In this document: piece after piece, positions 34,325 through 45,959 of the stretch
Layout of the letters: every line of letters starts with the position of its first letter
Numbering within the stretch: position 1 is the first letter of the stretch
DNA from: Aaosphaeria pasadenensis
Taxonomy: Eukaryota; Ascomycota; Dothideomycetes; Pleosporales
Assembly: GCA_022813625.1 (NCBI GenBank)
Contig: JAKLMB010000007.1
Location: 930,001 to 994,000 of the forward strand
Direction of reading: 5' to 3'
DNA length: 64,000 bases
The notes under the pieces: model-generated
The model's database searches: none
Told to the model about the DNA's origin: nothing
The model's input: the letters and a program-made list of their open reading frames with translations, nothing else
Position numbers and translations under genes: made by a program

Positions 34325-34998
34325 GTAAGTGAATTCGAAGGGCCACGGGGGGTGGGTGGGGGTTGTTAAGATTCTGAGTCGCGATCGTGTTGGGATTAGT
34401 TCACGCGAGAATCCGAATGCTGATATAGTACTAATTCATTGCTTCTTTATCCTGCCTTTCTAAGGTGATTCATGGCGAGTGTCATCGTGATAAGACGTGC
34501 TGCAAAATGTGCCTGGCCAATCGCTCAATCTAGGCATCCAGGTGTGCATTATACTTAAAGTTTGGGAGGTAGAACAAGGTAGGTCGGCGGGTGGGACCAT
34601 GGATATAACGCAGAAGTGCATTCTTGGTCTACATTATTGATCTCACGTTCTAAGAAATCGCTCATGCACCAGAGAGCAGGCGCAGGAAGGGGTTCGACGG
34701 AAGTGAATAGTCACACATCACGTTACCATCCAGGACATCAAGGTCAAGATTTAATCAAAGCAAGTAGGTTGCTTATCAACATGGAAGGATCAAAAATTCT
34801 CGTTTCAGAAAGTAAAAAGGTTCATCTGGGTATACAAATATTGACATCGAAGAAATCGAGGAAGAAAAAAGAAAAAAAGTAGAAATGACATGGGAAAGAA
34901 GTGAAGTCATAGCCTGTATGATATGATATGATGCTGATGCTTATGGTCGTATGATGAGGGAAAAATCGCTCCAAACATGAACTCGGACTGGCTGCTTT
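34325..34998. other. Intergenic between convergent genes
   Basis: The 3' flanks of the ice-binding gene (+) and the GH20 gene (-). A branch-like TACTAATTC and a pyrimidine tract ending in AG at 34464 suggest a possible intron around the stop codon region (see findings). No gene seen. Confidence 0.4.
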
Positions 34999-36849
34999 TT
35001 ACGCAGCAGGGGGAGGCGCATTCTCGTCCTGAATGATAGTCTGGTTCAAATTCAGGTCACACTCGTGGGGATGCTGAAGGCAGAATTTGGGTACTAGAGG
35101 AGAGGCCATGACTTTGTTCGCGACGAGGTACTCCCTGAAGTTCAGGATTCTTTGGGTGAGTTCCGTCGTCCTCTTCTGGCCATTTTCGTCGCGGTTTCCG
35201 GACCAGACCAGCTCGGCAAGTGCAGCAGCACGAGGCCAGAGCTTGCTAGAGATGACGACATCATCGACTTGCTCACTCCAGAGGGGGGCAATGGCACCCT
35301 GGACCAGGGCGGCTTCTTCCTTGGTCAAGCCCTTGGTGAAGTCGTAGTTGTAGATGCGCTGCCACGTCTTGTACGGGGCGCACCAAGAACCACCGTCACC
35401 TCCCCAGTTGAAATTTGGTGTTGAGTCGTTGCTAGGGTTGGTCATGACGTTGTACCGGTGATCGTTAGGGACGAAGCCTCCAAAGCCACAATCGAGGTAA
35501 AGGAAGTCGGATGAGGAGACGATGACACGATGTCCGAGGGAGGTCAGATTCTTGATATGCACGAGGCCGTTGTTCCAGGCCTGGATGACAATGTCCTTGG
35601 GGACAGGGCCAGTGGCGGCGCTGGTTTCCGAGATGATAACATCCTCCCACATGACGAAGGTGCGGTTGGCTTGGGCGATGAAGTTGGGGATCGCCCGGTC
35701 GACCCATACTTGATATAGGTCATGCATGGATTTCCCGGAAGCAAAGAACTCACGTGCCGGAGCGGAGAAATTGTAGCAGTTCAAGTGGATTTCGTCACCG
35801 CCAATGTGGAACCAGGTGTCGGGGAAAATGTTAGCCATCTCCTTGTAGACTTTTCCTGTGACCTCGTAGGTCTTGTTGTTGAAAGGATCGAGCTGGCCAG
35901 GGTTAGGCTCGACCGCAGTGTGGAGTGGCCAATCATCATTGCTCCACCATGAGTCTTGACAAGCCAGTATATTCTCGTCGACCTCGCGCCAGCCCATGTT
36001 AGCGTGGCCTGGCATATCTATCTCTGGGATGATTCGAATACCGCGTGCAAGCGCATAGGCAATCACCTCTTTGAGGACGGCATGAGTGTAGATTTCGCGC
36101 GGTGAATACGCGCCTTTCACCATGTCGGGATAAGCCTTTACTTCAAGAGGCCAGGATTGGGAGTCGACGATATGCCAATGCAGAATGTTGAGCTTGGAGA
36201 GGGCCATGCCATCGATCTGTTCAAAGAGCTTTTCCTTGGAGATGTAGTTACGGCCAGTATCGACCATGATGCCACGGACAGGGTACAAGGGACGGTCCGT
36301 GATGGAGACGGGTTGCTCAACGATAAGGCCACCGGCATTGTCGCTGATGACGATCTGCTGAAGAGTGGTGAGAGCATGCAAGGCACCATAGACGGTTTTG
36401 GCGGTGATTGCGATTTCTTGAGTATCAGCAGCGATGTCTAGAGTGTAGGACTCATCTACCCCATGAGTAAGGAAGGCATGTAGATTGTCGATGTCCACCT
36501 TGACCTTGGAGATCGAAGTTGTGGTGTTGCCATAAGTCTGCCTTTTTCTCCTGCGGGAAGGTTTTCCAGTTGCAGAAGGGGTAGGGAAGGGGTCGAAGGA
36601 ACGAATAGGCGCCTCGATCGCAGCAGGAACCCATTTCAAGTCGAATATAGCATCTGAAGCTCGTTTCAAGGCTCCGTTCAACAAGTCATTCTCGGGGCCG
36701 TCGAGGGTGAGACCCTTGATGGCAATAGGACCCGAAGTACCCCAAGTGATATTTGCAGGTTTTGGTAGAGGGTTGACACTGACGGCGAGAGCTTGCTCAG
36801 CAAACAAAGTTGTCACAGTGGCCACTATGGCCGGGATGTAGGTGCGCAT
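34999..36849 (-). CDS. Secreted beta-N-acetylhexosaminidase, GH20
   Basis: A single exon of 616 residues. The signal peptide ends near residue 22 (EQALA|VSV). An N-terminal propeptide and zincin-like domain follow, with a strongly basic site RRRKR at 99-103, a likely Kex2/furin-type cleavage point. The GH20 barrel starts near RPLYPVRGIMVDTGRNYI; LHWHIVDSQSWPLE, IPEIDMPGHANMGW and FHIGGDEIHLNCYN follow. D352 and E353 are the substrate-assisting Asp and acid/base Glu. The end (PLWSEQVDDVVISSKLWPRAAALAE) is typical. It releases terminal GlcNAc from chitin fragments and N-glycans outside the cell. Length matches fungal secreted enzymes. Confidence 0.97.
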   Translation of the reverse strand: MRTYIPAIVATVTTLFAEQALAVSVNPLPKPANITWGTSGPIAIKGLTLDGPENDLLNGALKRASDAIFDLKWVPAAIEAPIRSFDPFPTPSATGKPSRRRKRQTYGNTTTSISKVKVDIDNLHAFLTHGVDESYTLDIAADTQEIAITAKTVYGALHALTTLQQIVISDNAGGLIVEQPVSITDRPLYPVRGIMVDTGRNYISKEKLFEQIDGMALSKLNILHWHIVDSQSWPLEVKAYPDMVKGAYSPREIYTHAVLKEVIAYALARGIRIIPEIDMPGHANMGWREVDENILACQDSWWSNDDWPLHTAVEPNPGQLDPFNNKTYEVTGKVYKEMANIFPDTWFHIGGDEIHLNCYNFSAPAREFFASGKSMHDLYQVWVDRAIPNFIAQANRTFVMWEDVIISETSAATGPVPKDIVIQAWNNGLVHIKNLTSLGHRVIVSSSDFLYLDCGFGGFVPNDHRYNVMTNPSNDSTPNFNWGGDGGSWCAPYKTWQRIYNYDFTKGLTKEEAALVQGAIAPLWSEQVDDVVISSKLWPRAAALAELVWSGNRDENGQKRTTELTQRILNFREYLVANKVMASPLVPKFCLQHPHECDLNLNQTIIQDENAPPPAA

Positions 36850-37268
36850 TGTAGTTGAATGATTCTTTTCGGATTAATGGCGTATATTGAAACTGGAATA
36901 CAGTGGTAGAGGATGAAGAGCCGTCGGTAGATAGGAAATAAAAGAGCGTGATGGACCTCAAGTGTCTTGTTGAAGAGCCGGTGAGAGAGTGGAACAGAGT
37001 AGAAGAGAGGAAGAGAAGGAGGGGAGGAAGAGGTTAAGAGGTGGAGGGAGGAAGAGCCAACTTCGGAAGTGTGTGGAAGGGATTGAGGTGAGGAGGGGGC
37101 AGGGCAAAAGTGATATTTGAAGTGTGTCCGTTCCTGGTAATGGAGTGACGGCGAGTGAACGTTACCGGGGACAGAACAGAGACAGACCAGAGGTACGTAT
37201 GGAGATCATGTACATATGTACAAGTAGTTAGCCACTGTGCCTAACTACCAGGATGTTGAATGTCAATG

Positions 37269-37294
37269 CAGGACAGGGACAGGACAGGGCAGGA
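37269..37294. repeat. GGACAG short tandem repeat
   Basis: Units of AGGACAGGG/ACAGG in direct succession, low complexity. Confidence 0.5.
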
Positions 37295-38209
37295 TTTGGA
37301 CTTGCCAGGGTGTTATTGTTGTCGTTGTTGATGAAGTAATTGTTGGAGTGGAGCCGGACCTTTTTTTAAAATAATGACATTTCATGGGGCCCAAAGGGAG
37401 AAGAGATCAACATCATAACCTCATCATTATTGGATAGGAGCATTGCTCAATCCAACATGCATCATTTTGGTAGCAATACCTCGTAGGTATTTCACCTAAC
37501 AAACCATACTCACTCATTTCTATCACATTTGATAGCTTCTACTGACAAACAGACAGATTGACAGACTCTGGGACCAACCTTTGCACCCATGCTACATACA
37601 CCGAACATAGTCGCCCGAATGAAGGACACCGAGCAAATTACGCCGAGTATACACCAGGCAAAGTCCACCGTACACAGTGTTCTCTCCCCCAAGGCAAGTT
37701 ACTAGCCACTATGCTAATTATCGATTTTGTGACATTGGTAAACCTTGCACTGGGCATCACAACGCATGTACATACGCGCTACTGCGACTTGCAGAGGATG
37801 ATCAAGCCACGCGCCGCCCGGGAATCTTCTTTTATCCCGACAGGGGGGGCCCCTTAGTTACATCCATGGATTGTTTCAGATGTTTCAATGGAAGTGCGAT
37901 TTGCAATTGGCCTAACCCCGACATATGGGTACATCCAACATACAAAGTGTAGGTAGTGACCCTACTGGTAGTTCGAGGTACAGTCTAAGTCAGTCTTGGC
38001 CCCCCTGACACTAATGAACACTGAACTCAGCCTTGCTGCGAGACCCACCATCCACCTTTTGATCTACGTTGTTGTAAGCCGCATGAAGATGAACGAACTA
38101 AGATGAAGACTCCGAGATGGGGGAGTGAGCTGGGGGAAATGAAGGTTCATCGGAGGCTTTGGTCGTTCCTTTCGTTGTAACGGAGTAATTGATTGCTGTA
38201 CGAGTTCTG

Positions 38210-38290
38210 TGCCGTGCCGTGCTATGCTATGATTTAGTGTTCGCACCGCACCACACCGCACCACACCGCACTGCACTGCACTGCACTGCA
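38210..38290. repeat. Compound short tandem repeat (GTGCC, CCGCACCACA, CTGCA)
   Basis: GTGCCGTGCCGTGCTATGCTATG is followed by two ACCGCACCAC units and then four CTGCA units. Three unit types in 80 bases suggest slippage-prone sequence. Confidence 0.6.
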
Positions 38291-39067
38291 ACCATCCCCA
38301 AGCAAGCCATATCGTAACGATTATCAGAAGCCTCATAACTTCATACATTTACCCAGATTCGCCGTGTCTTGTCTGTATGATGCCGTCGTCCGCATGCCTG
38401 GTGGCTGTATAGATGCAACACCCCGCCCAATAGCCGCCACTCGATGCAATACGGATGCCACTGTCTCCTCTACACTCCCACACTCCCCAACTCTCCCATC
38501 TCATCGCGAAGGGTGGAATGTAACCCCCTCAACACTATGAGAAAGAACACTGTCCGCTCTGCCACCTCCTACATCGGGCCACGATGAATGGTCTCGTGCG
38601 ATCTATATCTACACATTATGTGCGAGGGTGCGCATGAACGGGATAAGCGACTGGGGCAATGCTTCCTACATACCTGACTACCTTACAACACTACGTACCC
38701 TCAAGTTGGCCTCCGCAGCTTCCGGGAAGAAACAAGGTCGCAGACTTGCATACGTATCTACAAGCATGCATCATACATCATCTTGACTACTTAGATCTAA
38801 ACGGAAGGGCTATAAGAATCTACGGCACCCAGGTGGTAGGTCATCTGCAGGTCAGCCCGGTTAGATGCTAAGACAAACGGCTGTCACCCAAGACCTTGAC
38901 GGTTGTCGTGCCACCATGGGTTGCGCGAAGGTTACACGCAGCCTGCAGAAGAGTGACAGCTACGATCAAGTTGTATCTGTGGAGTAAATAGTCGCTAGAT
39001 AACTTTTGCTCTTCGCATACTCCGTACATCTCGGGCGCTCCCGCGGACTGATAGTGCGTCTTCGCAT

Positions 39068-39108
39068 TTCTTGCTTGTTTGCTTGCCCGCTCGCCCGCCT
39101 GCCTGCAT
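39068..39108. repeat. TTGC/CCGC/CTGC tetranucleotide repeat
   Basis: Consecutive TTGC, then CCGC and CTGC units; low complexity in the 3.8-kb gap. Confidence 0.5.
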
Positions 39109-40618
39109 GTTCGCAGGGAGGACATAGTCCACCTGACGACAAATGGCTTCATTTCGCCTCGGCTCGCATTCGAAAGCGAGAAAGCAAAGAGGAATAAATG
39201 ATCGAAATCTACTCGTAGCAAACGGTTTCTGCAATCCAGGTGTCCAGTCGACTGGAGATCAATGTCCGGTCAGGCCTCCCCAACCATTATTGGAAATGGA
39301 ATGGACTTACGATCCAATAATAGTGAAGAGAGCTTCAATCCCCTGAGGCAAAGAGAGACTGCTCGTGGATCGTTGACTTTGAAACCCTTCAATGACTCCA
39401 CTATCACATTATTGTCTCTAATTACCTATTACAATTCGATCGGTCCTCGGAACTCTTCTTCTTCCAAAAGTTCCAAAGGCGTCAAGAACATACCATAACC
39501 AACAAGCTATACGCCACCCAAGCCCTTGCCGGGGCCTTCGCCCTCAGGGATCGGGGCCCTCGTTCCTCATCGACGACACTTTGCCACGGGGCACAGGAAA
39601 CGCCCACCTGCAGGCTTCAAGCCCCCAAACCTAGTCTATTCCAACCTCTACCTAGGGCCCTAGAACCTAAACACAATGCAAAAACCCATCACCAAACTCG
39701 TCATGTAGAACACCGTCGGATATCACTATACGCGCCCACACGCCACAAAATTATGGAGACAACAACTTGGTAACGTTTCGCGCTATGTACAAACATCGTA
39801 CCTTTTTCAAAGTCTCCGGGCGCTTGTTCGGCCTGTGGGTACCTCCAAAGACATACTAATTGCAATTGCCCAACGGTCGAGTTCCATTAGCTACCATCGC
39901 CCTATTGTCACATCCAGCAGCATCCCACTGTGTGGGTATGTATTTGGGTACACACAAGACACACATACAAACGCGGTAACTACCTCGTAATATCGTCAGC
40001 CACTCGTTCCCACTCATGTCATCTTGCTCCTCTTACACGGAACCCCCACCCTTCGCTCTATCCATTGAACCTCACATTTCGTACGTAAGGAGCACGGGGC
40101 GTAAAGAGCGAGCAATGCAATGATAGATATACATATACACAGTAATCATCATCATCATTGTCGTCGTCACCTCTATGCAATCATGGATTCTCCTCCCCCT
40201 ATATATCAAGAATCTGTCCCTTTTCCCCTGCGATGATGGTATCTACAATCTACAATCTGTAACAGTATTTTCGGGGGCGGTATATGCACCCGTCTTTTAC
40301 CGTCGTCGCCTTCAATGGCGGAAAATGCCGAATGGAATGGCTGACTGCCTGCCTGCTTGGCTAACTGATCTTGGATCTTTAGGGTGAGTGTATGATTGCT
40401 AAAATAAGTTTGCATCATTAGACGCCGTGGTTAGCTGTTTCATGTTTCTTAAGAGAGGGCGAGAAGGAGAAACCAGACTTCATTTCTGCGCCATAGGGGC
40501 TCGGTGAACGAAGGGAAGGGAGAGAACTGGTGTGGTGGTCCGCGGCGTCAATCATGCCGGATGCTAATCCATAGGCCGAAGTCTATCTTCGTATGTTTAT
40601 TTCTATGTTTATATGCTG

Positions 40619-41959
40619 TTATATGTGATTCAAATCGTGCGAAGCCACTTCTACACTGGCCTTTGCCTCGCTCTCGCCCTGGACCTCGCCCTGAGCCTCA
40701 ATTGACGCTGCATGCGTCGTGCCCTCCTCCGCCGCCGCTGTGGCATTCGGACGATGGTATCCATCCTTGATCTTGTACCAGTCCGGCGCAGGCACGCTGA
40801 GCAATTTGCAAATGTCCTTACGCCTATGGCGAAAGTCTTCATAGAAGTGCTTCCAGATCTTCCTCTCCGGACAGCTCCCCTCGTGGCTGCCGCCGCAGTC
40901 CGGCTGCACCTCTGCTAGACCCTCGAGTGGCCACATGATCCACGGCTTCGGGAGCGGCCAGTCGCTGAAGTGGACGAGCTTCGCCTCGCTGCGGATCTTC
41001 TCTGCGTCCCACACCTCGTCCGGGTCTCCCAGATACGTGCTGTGGTTCATGCTACGGAACTCTCCCGTGAGCAGGCCGTACGGTCGGTGCGGCAGCACCA
41101 TCGCACTGTCTTCGAACCGCTCATTCGCAATCTCCATGTCGAACCTGTGCGCCTCGACCACAGCCTGTTTCCCACCGCTCGTTATCGTCCGCTTGAAGCG
41201 TTCGAACTCAGCCAGGTCGGGCTTGATAACCATGAGGAAGGACGTCAAGGGCGCCGGTTTTTCCTGCCAGTATGCGCGCGGCATGGCCATCGGCGTCGGT
41301 GGGAGGAGGAACAGTTCGTCGATGGACTGCAGCAGCGTGAGGTCCGAATCAAGGGCGATCACCCGATCGTAGTAGGTAAGGGAAAAGGCCATGAACTTAG
41401 TGACCGACTTGTCCCAGGTTCCAGACCATGAATCTGTAAGGCGAATTGCAACACCAATGGTTAGCTTCGGTAGGTAGAATCCTCAACGGCCACGACGCAA
41501 GGGCAGGGTTGGAGATATGCAATGGCACACACCTTTGACTCGACCCTCAACGGTGAGAAGATCAACCGGTTCGAGTTTGACCTTGTAGACGTCCCTCGCC
41601 ATGACGAGCAGCTGGCTGTCGCGGTCGCGCGGGCCCGACACTATTGTGTCCCATTGCTTGGGATAGAAAAGTATACGGTCTGCTTTGCTTCCAAACTTGG
41701 CGAGCGCGTCGAATATCAGAACGGCGTGGCATAGCGTTGCGCTGTCCGTTGCGTAGAGGCTGTAGGCGTAACGGTGCCAATTGACAGGTGGTGGTCGATT
41801 GTCATCGTGGACTTGGGAGTGCTGTCTAGAGGGGAGCAGCCAGTATACGAAGAGCAATCCGACGAGAATGTAGATGAGGTGACGACGTCGGAATTGGGTT
41901 GCTAGCGATCTCGTAGCCGGCACAAACCGTGGAAGTTCTTCTGAACGTTTCCGACGCAT
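40619..41959 (-). CDS. Glycosyltransferase family 8 (glycogenin-like), type II membrane
   Basis: Exon 1 (41959-41533) and exon 2 (41433-40619) join across a 99-nt intron to 413 residues. A basic N-terminus is followed by a membrane anchor (LIYILVGLLFVYWLLP, about 28-43). The luminal domain has YATDSATLCHAVLIFDALAKFGSKAD and the metal-binding DSD at 171-173 (YDRVIALDSDLTLLQ). The Lys/His-containing VHFSDWPLPKPW resembles the GT8 end block. It should transfer a sugar from a nucleotide donor in the Golgi; the acceptor is unknown. The C-terminal 50 residues are Ala/Glu/Gln-rich and probably disordered. Confidence 0.9.
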
Positions 41960-42366
41960 GGTATCGTCGGAAAAGATTATCTGTTATGGATCCATGATGA
42001 TCGGTGTTGCGTGCGTAATTGTTCAAGGAGGCGGCGGAGCTTTGGTCTCGGAAGTACGAGCTCCGTATGGGTCACGTGCAAATAGGTCGAACGAAAATCA
42101 CAGTCACTTCACGGTTGAACAATCCATCATTCACGGTAGTACACAAAGATAGCATGGCACGGAGCGTTCATTGCTTTATGCAAAGTCAAAATCCAGATAC
42201 TTTTTGTGGTATCGAAAGCCCCCAACGCCGAAGCGGTGCCTATCCTACCAATGCACTGAAATATGCGCCTTGGATTTGAGTACATGTTCCGCATTGAGCT
42301 ACATAGTACTCTATATCATGGATTGCCCGTCATATGCCTTCATACATCGTTTCCCAATCGAAAATT
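41960..42366. other. Intergenic, GT8 promoter and L12 3' flank
   Basis: About 400 bases between two minus-strand genes. No gene seen. Confidence 0.45.
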
Positions 42367-42972
42367 TTACTCCTCGGGGACTGGATTAATTGTTAGCTCG
42401 TAATCTTTCAATGAATCTGGGTTCCCGCTTACTCTCGATCTCGCCAGAGTCAATGTCGTCAGAGACGGCCTTGGGCGAGCGGCCATCAACCTGGCAGCCG
42501 GTGGAGAAAGCAGTTCCGAGGATCTCCTTGACGGTACCCTTGAGGTCCTTGGCCATGGACTTGAACCTCATGGTGCGGGCAATGCTGATGATCTCATCAA
42601 GAGGGATGCTCTTGGTGTGCTTGATGTTCTTCTCCTTCTTGCGGTCACGCGGGGGCTCCTTGAGGGCCTTGATGACGAGGGAAGAGGCGGAGGGAACGAC
42701 AGAGACGGCGGCTTGACGGTTCTGGATGGTGAGCTTCACTGTCACGCGAAGACCCTTCCAGTCACCGGTGGCTTTGGCGATATCTTCACCGACCTTCTTG
42801 GGCGAGAGACCAAGAGGACCGATCTTGGGGGCGAGTGCGGAGGAGGCACCGACTTCACCACCAGTGGCACGCTGTTCAACAGTTAGTGAGATTCTTTCGC
42901 AGTCGCGGGTTTGAGGAGAAGCCGTACAAGGTGGATGACCTTGACCTCGTTGGGATCGATCTTGGGAGGCAT
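42367..42972 (-). CDS. RPL12: 60S ribosomal protein L12 (uL11)
   Basis: Three exons: 42972-42928 (15 codons), 42871-42433 and a last exon of only 14 nt (42380-42367). They join to 165 residues, the usual eukaryotic length, ending GEIEIPEE. Without the second intron the frame runs on to 42386 and gives an atypical 11-residue longer tail, so the tiny exon is needed. The intron has a GTAAGC donor and a GCTAAC branch site before CAG. Family blocks seen: MPPKIDPNEVKVIHL, ASSALAPKIGPLGLSPKKVG, LTIQNRQAAVSVVPSASSL, KALKEPPRDRKKEKNIKH, VKEILGTAFSTGCQVDG. The protein binds 25S rRNA at the stalk base. Confidence 0.98.
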
Positions 42973-43013
42973 GGCGGTTGATGGAGCTGATTATCCCGGT
43001 GATATGTAAATTG

Positions 43014-43067
43014 CTGGAGTATTCGTTAGCCTGGCTGAACGCAGCCGATCAGAAGGACGATACTCAC
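43014..43067 (-). other. RPL12: Probable 5'UTR intron of RPL12
   Basis: On the minus strand a GTGAGT donor (43067), a GGCTAACG branch-like site and a CAG acceptor (43014) lie just upstream of the ATG. Leader introns are common in fungal ribosomal protein genes. Confidence 0.5.
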
Positions 43068-43943
43068 GCGTGGCTAGCGCGGGAGGTTGTCAGTCTTTTT
43101 CTGATCCCGTTGCTCAATTGAAGATGAGGTTGAAGAGACAAAAGTTCGATTGTGAAATTCGCGAAAAGATGAGGGGGCCATGGTGGGCGGCGCTAGTACG
43201 CTTCGGGGGTTAGCCGGATCTACCGACGCCAATCATCTACCGAACGGATTTTGCGCTCGGCCGGACAGTATGAAAAGACCAGAACCGTTCGACTTTGGAC
43301 TACTGTGAATAATTCAATTAATGGACTATATGCATACCGAAAAATTTCAATCCTAGTAATACGTCAGTACTATCCCAATATCTTACTGGGCAATGAAGCC
43401 ACCATTACTAGAGTGACATTGCCCATGGCCTCTAATGGTAACGCAGTGCATTATCAGATGCATCCATATTAGACCATGTAGCTGAGCAAACGTTGTTTGG
43501 ACCTGATGTTTCCAACTGTACCGTCATATAGGTATATACGTTTCTGAATTATCATTAAAAGCAATGCCAATAACACTGCACAAACGCTACGACATACGAA
43601 CTCTACACGAATCAGCTGTCCTGTATGATAGCTACTTCCGACTTGTTGCATCTAGAATGCCGGAATCATTTCACCGCTTCTAGAGCCAATGGATCAAGAG
43701 ACAGGATACCCAAATCACGTTGATAAAAGTTTGGCATATAGTGAACCAAAAGTCATTCATCTCATGATAATGAGATGATATGATATTCATGTAGAGAACC
43801 CCCTATGTGGACGCAGATTCCTGTAAACAGTCGTGATAACGCCATACAGTAACATCGAAACGGAAATCTAGATCGTGTACAGGTATCTAGAAGCAATGCA
43901 AAATGTACAATAAGTAGTCAGATATATATGTGTCCTGAACCAT
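43068..43943. other. Intergenic, RPL12 promoter
   Basis: The RPL12 promoter and the 3' flank of the carrier gene. No gene is seen; short frames only. Confidence 0.45.
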
Positions 43944-45154
43944 TTACTTGGTAAGGAGCGGGCCGCCCTGTTTAGCCTTCTCAGCAGCAAGATCAGCCAG
44001 TTTCCTGAGCTGTTCGGCGCGGACTTGACGGAAGTATCGGAAGAGGAGGATAAATGCAAGTTCCATCCTAGTTCACGGTGGTTAGCTGCTGTGATTTAAG
44101 AGGAGTAATATCGGTCATACCTCTCCTTGGTCATCATCAAGAATCCTTGGACCAAAAGGCCCTTCAAGATCTGAGGGCCAATTCCCTTGAACAAGCCTAG
44201 AAGACCTTCATGCTGAATGATGTATTGCATAACCTCGATGAAGGTCTTGAATGGTTTTCCATTTCTCGCGGGCGGAGGTTTCGATTGGAGGCCAACCTTG
44301 GCTACAATGAGTGGCTGCGTTGCAATTGTCGCAAGAGCTTTGGAGAGAGCACCGAGAACTGTATATCGTTAGCATTAGAACTTGCTTGGGTAGCTTCTGA
44401 CGTACGGAACGCTTCTGCGGGCCTCAGGTTCTTCTTGCCTGGGAAGAGATTTTCTCTCAGGCGCTGGTAAGCACCATAGGTGATCGCAGGATTCACGACA
44501 AGGACAAGGCTGGCCTTAAGCCCTCTCCACAGTCCTGTCCAGCCATCCTCACTGTTTACGACCTCCTTGCCAGTCTCGATCAATCCTTTACGCTCGTGCT
44601 TGCTGACCGTCTGCTGTCGAGTGGTCACTACTGCCACAGGGATCGTGAACAGCTGTGCCACGGCTCCGGCAACGGCTCCAAGAGACAGCTCGATGGCGGT
44701 GCCCGGGGGCGCAGTGGATTTACGATAGCCAAAGTAGAGCGTGCGCACAACCGTATACCAATAGAAGTAGGCAAAATTTGTAGAGGCGACACCAAGAAGA
44801 GCCCCGGGCATGCCAGCATAAAGACCGGGGACACCATCTGCCTTGACTATCTTGGAAATCGCATCGAGGGTTGAGGTGTAGTGTTCGTCGTCGGCAGGAT
44901 TACCGTCGGCGGAAGAAGCCGCTCGCTTGACTTGAACTTGGAGTCTTGTCTTGACGCTGCGAGTTTTGTTAGAATCTGTACAGTGTTGTGGTGTCTATGC
45001 AGCTTTGGAAAAGCTACCGAGTGACGCGCAACTGCCGAAGGAGGACCTACATGTCCAATGGATACACCAAAGCATTCGCCAGTACAGCGCCAGCAGAGCC
45101 AGCAATCGCACTACCCCATGGAGGTAGGGCATCCACCTTGGATTGACCGGCCAT
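43944..45154 (-). CDS. Mitochondrial-carrier-family protein, peroxisomal PMP47/Ant1-like
   Basis: Exons 45154-45051, 44956-44406, 44358-44121 and 44067-43944 join to 338 residues. Three carrier repeats are present. The first has YPLDIVKTRLQVQVK, the second FTIPVAVVTTRQQT and the third ATQPLIVAKVGLQSK, each the P-x-[DAL]-x-x-[KRT]-x-[RG] turn. The overall pattern, with a degenerate second and third signature and LGVASTNFAYFYWYTVVR, fits the peroxisomal adenine nucleotide carriers (PMP47, Ant1) that bring ATP into peroxisomes for fatty acid activation. The C-terminus ends GGPLLTK, not a clear PTS1. Divergent from palB, sharing an 805-bp spacer. Confidence 0.9.
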
Positions 45155-45959
45155 AGTTACAGCACGCGACAGGTACGGGCTATCGGGATCGGTGGGAGGA
45201 ACGACTTTGGATTATCAAGAACCGATTGCGGAGCGGAGGTGGTAGGCGGTATGGGGGTATTGGGTGGATATATTAACTCCGGGACTCGCTATCTCATGAC
45301 TGGAGATGATAACGGAGAAAAGGATATTGTTAGGAACAGCGAGAGAAAGTAAAAGAAGAATATAGGTCTAGGTGGGAAAGCGGGCAGAAAGCCTCAAGCG
45401 TGCTCTCTCTCCGCGAAGGAGGATGGAGAATAGAGAGCCATATGATGAACGTAGCCGAGCACCCGAGGTTCGTAGAGCAAGCACGGAAGGTCCGTGGAAA
45501 CGTCATCCCATCGCCCTTTTCCCTTTTCAGCTCTGCCGAAATGCGACACCGATCTTTCACATTTGAAAATCTCCCTTCGAATAAACAAACACACGCTTGA
45601 TTGGCATTGATCAGAATAATTCGTATCAACCATCAAAATGTACATGCATGCATTGAAGCAATAATCGTCTACAGCCTCTCCATCTTGAGGGTTATGCCCA
45701 AGCACGTGTTCACCAGAGCTCAGCCTCCCCCGCCTAATGGGGTAGAGATACACCTCCAACATCGACCAACAGAAATGGAGTAGAGGAGATAATTCAATGC
45801 ACAGTACATCGAATCAATTCAATATCAACAACTTTCACTTCTCAATTTCTATCGGTACTACTCAATGGCTGTGACATCTGAATTCTGAATTGGCCGCATT
45901 TTGATTGAAAAGGGTCGCGAAGAATCTCCTCGCGCTGGCGGAGGACGGCATCTGCAATC
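45155..45959. other. Divergent promoter region (carrier / palB)
   Basis: 805 bases between the carrier gene (-) and the calpain gene (+). An ATTGG (inverted CCAAT) lies near 45600. Overlapping short frames here are not supported. Confidence 0.45.

Larger units (their letters stand above)
36850..40618. other. Gene-poor stretch (3.8 kb)
   Basis: The left end holds the GH20 promoter, with purine-rich GGAGG/GAGAGG runs at about 36980-37080. The rest has short unsupported frames and three low-complexity repeats listed separately. No RNA gene or transposon was recognised. Confidence 0.4.

Noticed and set aside
42386..42433. Read-through C-terminus of L12
   Set aside because: The second intron and 14-nt exon give the family ending; the read-through tail is atypical.
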